Below are positions 60,701-64,000 of a stretch of 64,000 nt of DNA, in pieces. Numbering within the stretch: the stretch's first letter is position 1; each line of letters starts with the position of its first letter. Below the pieces are notes generated by a model. That model saw only the letters and a list, made by a program, of their open reading frames with translations, had not been told where the DNA came from and did not search any database. Origin of the DNA: Patiria pectinifera (lineage: Eukaryota > Echinodermata > Asteroidea > Valvatida > Asterinidae); contig CM057129.1 of the NCBI GenBank assembly GCA_029964075.1, positions 24,419,430 to 24,483,429 of the forward strand, read 5' to 3'. Made by a program: the position numbers and the translations under genes.

Positions 60701-63598
60701 TTTTGGTTAGGTAAACTAAAACGTATGCTTACTAACTGACTGTATAAATACTGCCAGTTTGCCAGGGGGATCGCGCAAGTTTATCTTGCAGTATTTTTTC
60801 ATGAACTACTTTAATGAAGCAACCAAATTTAGTCCTGTCCCTTACACTCGTGGACTAGCTGCAACATGTGTGTAATTCCAAATTTACACCTCATATTCCA
60901 GCCATAAGCGCCATGCATAAATGTTGGACATTTCAGTTGGACAGTCACGGCTGTGATGATTGGTCCAATGTATCAGTCTAATTAGGTCGCTCTTTGAAAA
61001 AAATGAAAAGAAACTTTCAGCAAATAATACTTGTGTACATTACTTGGTACTTGAAACGGAATTGGACAGTTAACATTTTTGAGAAAAGAATTAATGCTTT
61101 TTATCGTAACTTGTTTATATTGTCTTTAGGGTTAGTCGACAGGACAGAGACATCAACCAGAAGAGGTCGTTGATCGAAGACCTGAAAGTCCGAGCCAGAT
61201 CCATAGACAGCGATAACAAAGTAGCAACACGTGCTACCGTAAGTAAACAGTATACAATTGTTGTCTGCCGTGATGTAGTCAATGATGAGTTGATGTTCAC
61301 CGAGTCCATCAAGTCTTCAGTCATGTCCGTTTGAAATGGGCTCCATGCGCGGACAGGAGCGGGCACTTTCCTTACCACTGTAGAGAGCCCAGTGAACAGG
61401 AAACAAAAACAAAAATTGCACTTTTCTTGAAAATGACAGCACACCAGGTGATGTAACAGGATGCTTTACACCGTCATTCACTAACAGTTCAGCAAGGTAT
61501 TTCATAATAATTTAGTAGTTTTGTTTGTTGTTGTTTGCATATGTTGTATATTCCCTTTCAGCGCAGAACTTCACTCAGCGGTAAAAACATAAAACTTAAC
61601 TGTTACTTGGTGAAACTTTATACACCATTTCTGCTGTACCTCCATGAGCAAATGCATGCTTGTTTGCACTGATAGGATTGAAAAATTTATCGCATAAGTA
61701 GCTTCCAATAGCACTTATTTCTTCATTGCATTATCTTCTCATGTTTCCTGAGGAATCCTTGCTTTCAGCACCTGAAACCTAATGAGAGTGTTTTTTTAAG
61801 CAAAAAAAAATATTACAAGAAGTTTTTCTTGTATTTTTCAGGAGATATTGGAGGAGAAGATCTCAGCTTTGACGGAATTGAATGAGAAGAAGCGAGTAGA
61901 GATTGACTCCATCAGGAAACAGCTGTCCACCGTTACCAAGGAGAAACGGCATTATGAGCAGCTGTACATGAAATGCAAGACAGAACTGGACAGGAAGGTA
62001 TGACAGCTAAAAGATTTCCATCAAAAGTCATTGCTGATTGACCAATCCAGTAAGCTGATTCCTTGATGTTTTGACCAATCACAACTAGGATCATGGGCTA
62101 CTTGCCTCTCAAAATGTGATTTTGTGGAATCAAGTAACGCTGTTTTTGCTCTGTATTATTGCTTACTATCTCATTAAAACAAATAAAGTTTTGCTACGAT
62201 ATTTACGTTGAGCAATGTGGCTCATAGTCTAGCGAGAGCAAGACGTTGTTGTGGTTTGATACGCAATAATCGGCCGCTGTGATAACCTGCCAGGAGAGGG
62301 CGTAATCACCCACGAACCGCCAGCAACAACATCTAGGGAATCTCATAAAATCTTCCCCGCGAAAAATGGGGGAAGTAAGCATGGGCTACTTCTGCAGGCA
62401 ATTACGGTCTATTTTTAGTCCCACGCATACTAAATATCACAACAGAACTGTTCAGTGAAGTTGCACAAAAGTCTTGCTGCATCTTGTATGCTACTGGAAG
62501 AAATTTAAGACTTTGGTTCGGAACTACTATAAATGGTTTTGAATGCGCGCTGCATATATTAGGACAAAGAGGTGCGCGAGCATCACACAGCCGCTACAAG
62601 ATATCCAAGATGTTGTTTCTGGCTGTTCGTTGGCGATAGCGGTTCGTCTTGATAACTCCCTCTCACGGCGTTAGGTTATAGCGGCGGTGGTTTATCGCCT
62701 ATCTTCAACAATAATATCTGGACCCAAGACTATGTGGTTCATCAATGTGTGTGGTGTAGGTAGTACTAGTAGTAATAGTAGTAGTAATGGAGTCTTATAT
62801 AGCGCACGTATCTACCAACAATTAGGTACTCAAGGCGCTGGAAATTATGTCAATTATTAAAGAAAGGTGTAGGACTCGTGTGTAGTGGTATGTGGGTTCA
62901 AAACCTTGATGGGAAACACGGTGCTTGTGTCCTTCGCAAGACAGTTTCACTTTCTCTCATTAAAGCTAAATAGGCATCAACGAAGTTTGGCCACATTAAT
63001 ACTTGAAAATCAGGTGTCTCAAATATTTACATTTAAAGTGTAATTTCCTTTTATTAAATTAATTTCAACTTTGTGACAATCACAATTGCCTCCATCCAAG
63101 AGTACAAGTGGGCACGGACAGGCAGGAATTGTTTACATTGGCTTTATCTAGCTTCCAGACCTATGGTCTTGAAACTCAGTGGTATTTGAGGCCGGACTGC
63201 TGAATGGTAACAAATAGCAACTGATAAAAAATGGTGTGCAACTGAATAGATGTTTTCATCGGATGACGTCAGCCCACCCCAACCTATAAGTAGGTGGGTA
63301 CCTGTGAGGGTATATATGTAGACCCTCTTAGAGTGTATTGATCTCGAGCTGCTGAAACTGGCTTCATGGCCTGATGAAGAAGACTCTTGTTATTGTCATG
63401 GGCCTTTTCCAGGTGAAGTCTCTACAAGACGCTCACATCAAGTTGGCCGAAGCAGAGACCATCTCCACTGAGCTAGAAGTGACAGCAGGACAGCAGTTGA
63501 AGCAACTGGCCAGACAGACGGAGCAGGCCCTGGAAGCAGCGCAGGGTAAACTCAAGAAGATCCAGGCGCAGAATGCAGAACTCCAGGCATTCATCAAG
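36783..63598 (+). CDS. CNTLN: Centlein (centrosomal coiled-coil protein), 30 coding exons, 3' end beyond the window
   Basis: Exons: 36783-36854, 37604-37692, 38382-38466, 38694-38737, 38897-38981, 39208-39289, 39596-39699, 39939-39995, 40675-40793, 41306-41415, 41595-41647, 42335-42534, 43031-43076, 43466-43663, 44444-44562, 45034-45162, 45689-45789, 46401-46575, 47834-48008, 48359-48447, 49004-49139, 51256-51358, 54265-54396, 55716-55861, 57429-57560, 58465-58593, 60204-60301, 61130-61238, 61842-61997, 63413-63598. Every junction keeps frame: 1153 codons, against about 1400 aa in human centlein. Family matches include ADKEFVWSLWKRLQ (25-38), RSRSLSP (from ~393), NELDEMRSAHTRRLERL, DAVWNELAYFK, MNLHEELD, SNQRLKISRQTI (~915) and SLIEDLK. 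Nearly all of it is heptad-rich coiled coil, broken by the Arg/Ser/Pro segment and an acidic patch (FSDFDGDEWGE). In vertebrates it links centrioles with Cep68 and C-Nap1 at the centrosome. The last ~100 residues lie past 64 kb. Confidence 0.95.
36841..37096 (+). repeat. 128 bp tandem duplication spanning the centlein exon 1 donor site
   Basis: Copy A is 36841-36968 and copy B starts at 36969. Both contain TAGCTCAGTGCCAGGTAAC followed by T-rich sequence and GGCCGATTTCTTTT. Copy B recreates an acceptor (TTTGTTTTAG) directly before CTCAGTGCCAG|gtaaca, forming an 11-nt pseudo-exon at 36972-36982. Confidence 0.85.
37770..38165. repeat. Repeat of GGAGGATTTTGCAGGATTGAGGC units with inverted ends
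   Basis: At least four direct variants of GGATTTTGCAGGATT occur between 37.8 and 38.15 kb. The left end (TAACCTTCCCAAATCCTCC) is complementary to the right end (GGAGGATTTTGCAGGATTTAGGTTA). It may be a small transposon with internal duplications. It is intronic in centlein. Confidence 0.5.
40300..40610 (+). repeat. SINE-like repeat in a centlein intron
   Basis: CCCTTGAGTAAGGCGCTTTACCTCAAATAC resembles the conserved body of tRNA-derived SINEs (GGGCAAGACACTTTAC...). The upstream tRNA head is unclear. Confidence 0.45.
42130..42310. repeat. Dispersed CACAAGTC-rich repeat, copy 1
   Basis: Multiple GTCACAAGTC, CCCAAGTC and ACTTGTGATTGAC phrases occur in a short interval. Similar blocks lie at 43.69-43.90 kb and 59.34-59.78 kb, all in centlein introns. 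Confidence 0.5.
42619..42850 (-). repeat. MITE-like repeat, copy 1 (reverse of the 59.5 kb copy)
   Basis: GCCATCAGGTGCATATACACACAGTGTGCAAAATG and CACGCGC...AAATTTCTTCAAAATACTGC match the complement of sequence at 59.47-59.70 kb. The outer end TAGACCCCTCTCATAGACAG corresponds to CTGTCAGAGAGACCTATAG in that copy. Confidence 0.55.
43690..43900. repeat. Dispersed CACAAGTC-rich repeat, copy 2
   Basis: GATGAACAGTAACAAAGGAATGCGAATG followed by GACTTGGGACTTGATGACTTGG parallels 59.40-59.78 kb (GATGAACGATAACAAAGGAATGCC... then GACTTGGGGTTGACTTG). Confidence 0.55.
44095..44365 (-). repeat. Dispersed CTCGCTCGCTG-core repeat, copy B, with a short internal satellite
   Basis: GATAACGGATAAACACGCAATGAGCGAGG...CTGCGACCCGCTCACAGCGAGCGAGG is the reverse of copy A at 9.4 kb. 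Inside, ATATGCAGATGATAAT is repeated several times (about 44205-44270). Confidence 0.6.
45288..45483. mobile_element. Palindromic MITE with AAGCCCGGTTCATAC termini, copy 1
   Basis: Ends TAAGCCCGGTTCATACTTCA and GAGTATGAACCGGGCTTTA are inverse complements. Inside it is CGAATGCGAA/TTCGC-rich. A second copy in opposite orientation lies at 63.63 kb. Both are in centlein introns. Confidence 0.8.
46805..47730 (+). mobile_element. 3' fragment of a CR1/L2-type non-LTR retrotransposon (reverse transcriptase C-terminus)
   Basis: The frame through 47583 encodes typical RT tail motifs: RNLGVIFDTNMSFHDHV, LVHALISLRLDFCNSIF, LQRLQNSAARLV, HITPVLQSLHWLPVDKRI and FKVLLLVYHAVHG. The later part drifts from the consensus. 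The 3' end reads AGCGCCATGAGCGTCACCGAGTGATGG and finishes in an (ATT)n tail near 47725, as in L2/CR1-like elements. The 5' part is missing, so this is a 5'-truncated insertion in a centlein intron, same strand, not a centlein exon. Confidence 0.85.
49428..49510. repeat. Partial GGGCCCAATTTCAYRGC-family MITE end
   Basis: GGGCCCAATTTCATGGCGGTGCTATGC resembles the left end of the element at 54658. The matching right end is absent. Confidence 0.4.
49925..50961. mobile_element. ~1 kb non-autonomous DNA transposon with AATAGTTCTGCTTCCG termini
   Basis: Left: TTAGGCC-A(n)-TAGTTCTGCTTCCG...AAAAATAGGGTCGGTCGG. Right: AAAAATAGGGTCGGTCGGGTAACCGGAAGCAGAACTATTC-T(n)-GGCCTTAA. The outer ~30 bp are inverted, while the GGGTCGGTCGG block occurs in direct orientation at both ends. 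No transposase frame recognised. It sits in a centlein intron. Confidence 0.65.
51455..51560 (+). repeat. tRNA-like SINE head
   Basis: TAAGCTCAGTTGATAAAGAG fits an A box and GGGTTCAAATCC a B box about 45 bp later. The arms do not form a clean cloverleaf, so this is not called a tRNA gene. Confidence 0.5.
54658..54920. mobile_element. MITE with GGCCCAATTTCACAGCGCTG termini
   Basis: GGCCCAATTTCACAGCGCTGCTTA and TAGCAGCGCTGTGAAATTGGGCC are inverse complements, 263 bp in all. Internal repeats of TGTGCTTAGCA/TTAGCAGAAAA extend the hairpin. It is intronic in centlein. Confidence 0.8.
55965..56265 (+). repeat. tRNA-derived SINE copy
   Basis: GGCCTAGCGGACTCATGCTC (tRNA-like head), GTGGGTTCGAGCCGGGATGG (B box), then CTTGAGCAAGGCACTTAACC and GTCCTTCGGATGGGACGTAAAGCCG. 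It is intronic in centlein. Confidence 0.65.
56555..56690 (+). repeat. Dispersed CTCGCTCGCTG-core repeat, copy C
   Basis: CAGGCTGTCATCTGCGGGTAGCACACCCTGATATTTCCGGCCTCGC is shared exactly with copy A at 9.4 kb; the following part is diverged. Confidence 0.65.
57100..57425. repeat. Degenerate hexanucleotide satellite, (GTCATT/GTCACT)n
   Basis: About 320 bp of TTGTCACTGTCATTGCCATT-type units run to within a few bases of centlein exon 57429, forming its pyrimidine-rich acceptor region. Ser/Leu-rich frames over it are artefacts. Confidence 0.8.
57815..58045 (+). repeat. tRNA-derived SINE copy
   Basis: GTGGGTTGGAGTCCAGC (decayed B box), then GTGTCCGTGGGCAAGACACTTTGTTAC and CATTCAGGAGTAAATGGGTACC. 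This is the same family as 335-605 and 62.86 kb. Confidence 0.6.
58661..59197. mobile_element. TTAA-bounded MITE with TTAAGGGGACACTCGGTCCTG ends
   Basis: TTAAGGGGACACTCGGTCC and GGACCAGTGTCCCTTTAA are imperfect inverse complements 537 bp apart, both ending at TTAA. No transposase. It is intronic in centlein. Confidence 0.65.
59340..59790. repeat. Dispersed CACAAGTC-rich repeat, copy 3, interrupted by another element
   Basis: AGTTGTAATCGAACCAGTCAGAAGTC starts the block and GACTTGTGACTGACTC ends it. The middle (about 59470-59700) is the reverse copy of the 42.6 kb MITE-like sequence, so this copy was split by an insertion. Confidence 0.5.
60440..60800 (+). repeat. Dispersed repeat carrying a DR1-type AGGTCAAAGGTCA motif
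   Basis: TATCCCCCTCACTTTTCAGCCAAGAAAGGGGGATATTG opens a hairpin-like end. AGGTCAAAGGTCATCTAGGGGTCAAATGAGG follows at 60660. The same TGACC/GGTCA wording, on the other strand, fills the 32 kb array. Confidence 0.5.
61333..61410. repeat. Partial end of the TATGGGCTCCGTGCGC MITE family
   Basis: ATGGGCTCCATGCGCGGACAGGAGCGGGC...TTACCACTGTAGAGAGCCC follows the left end of the 26.35 kb copy. No right terminus is found nearby. Confidence 0.5.
62765..62860 (+). repeat. TAG-trinucleotide tract and LINE/SINE-like tail
   Basis: AGTACTAGTAGTAATAGTAGTAGTAATGG leads into TCTTATATAGCGCACGTATCTACC and AGGTACTCAAGGCGCTGG, wording typical of CR1-like element tails by recollection. No reading frame. Confidence 0.4.
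62870..63400 (+). repeat. tRNA-derived SINE copy, interrupted
   Basis: GTGGGTTCAAAACCTTGATGGGAAACACGGTGCTTGTGTCC is the head. The tail GGTGGGTACCTGTGAGGGTATATATG...TCTCGAGCTGCTGAAACTGGCTTCATGGCCTGATGAAGA lies about 330 bp later, just before the centlein acceptor at 63412. Confidence 0.6.
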
Positions 63599-63628
63599 GT
63601 AAGTCAGACCCAATCTCTTTAGAGGTCT

Positions 63629-63806
63629 AAAGCCCGGTTCATAATCGGCGTGAAAGCGAAAGCGAACGCAAATTTGTGACGTCGTGGCAAGTATTCGCGC
63701 TGCGAATTCGCAAAAGTTGAACACATTTCAACTCGGGCGAATTACGCAGCCATGACGTCACATTCGCTTTGCATTCGCATTCGCGTGAAGTATGAACCGG
63801 GCTTTA
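63629..63806. mobile_element. Palindromic MITE with AAGCCCGGTTCATA termini, copy 2
   Basis: AAAGCCCGGTTCATAATCGG and AAGTATGAACCGGGCTTTA are inverse complements. The body matches the 45.29 kb copy in reverse. It starts 31 bp after the donor of the last visible centlein exon. Confidence 0.8.
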
Positions 63807-63942
63807 TGCGTTAAAGTGGAACCAGGGGGCAGTGGTTTTGTATCACCAGGATAGTTATGAACAAACCTTTTGTGCTTTGATTTTTAGTAATTCGAAATAT
63901 TAAAGAATACCCTCAGAGACACTCGCAACGCATAAGGTCTAC

Positions 63943-64000
63943 AGTCGACTCTCGTTAGTACAAACTCTGTTAATACAAAATTCTGGTTATAACAAACATA
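63943..64000. mobile_element. Left end of a pogo/Tigger-like element cut by the window edge
   Basis: CTACAGTCGACTCTCGTTAGTACAAACTCTGTTAATACAAAATTCTGGTTATAAC has the repeated 'no-charge' wording of pogo/Tigger termini (compare 21029). The right end is outside the window. Confidence 0.4.

Noticed and set aside
1..64000. CRISPR arrays, operons, bacterial promoters or prophage
   Set aside because: No direct-repeat/spacer pattern or bacterial gene organisation; all supported genes have spliceosomal introns.

Overview
This is animal nuclear DNA: large split genes with GT-AG introns, long A/T-rich introns full of small transposon families, and no operons or bacterial signals. The gene content (a basonuclin and a centlein, both recognisable by protein motifs) and the repeats point to an invertebrate deuterostome. 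An echinoderm, perhaps a sea star, is my best guess, but this is an inference and not proven.

Layout: (1) 1.2-2.9 kb, + strand: an orphan class A GPCR in two coding exons, followed by a ~443 bp tandem duplication of its TM7/tail segment. (2) 5.7-18.8 kb, - strand: fourteen spliced exons of a gene I cannot name. It encodes three Cys/His zinc-binding-like modules and then a WD40-type C-terminus; the 5' end was not found. (3) 18.8-27 kb: repeat-rich spacer with two weak coding-like islands, a 1.2 kb TTAA-ended inverted-repeat element and several MITEs. (4) 27.0-34.9 kb, - strand: a complete basonuclin gene (989 aa) with an N-terminal Cys/His module and three C2H2 finger pairs. (5) 34.9-36.8 kb: the divergent promoter interval. 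(6) 36.8 kb to the window end, + strand: thirty coding exons of centlein (CNTLN), 1153 codons, lacking only the C-terminal end, with introns packed with MITEs, SINEs and one LINE fragment.

The two main observations are as follows. First, basonuclin and centlein sit head-to-head here, as human BNC2 and CNTLN do on 9p22, so this divergent pair looks like ancient deuterostome microsynteny. Second, the unknown WD40 gene next to basonuclin carries a module with the same C-x4-C-x-C...C-x2-C-x-H-x4-H spacing as the basonuclin N-terminus (and resembling the KAT2/PCAF N-terminal cluster), repeated in variant form three times. This may be an undescribed protein architecture.

All exon boundaries were read by eye from splice consensus, reading-frame continuity and remembered family sequences. 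Repeat-family assignments rest on visible inverted termini and copy-to-copy similarity only.
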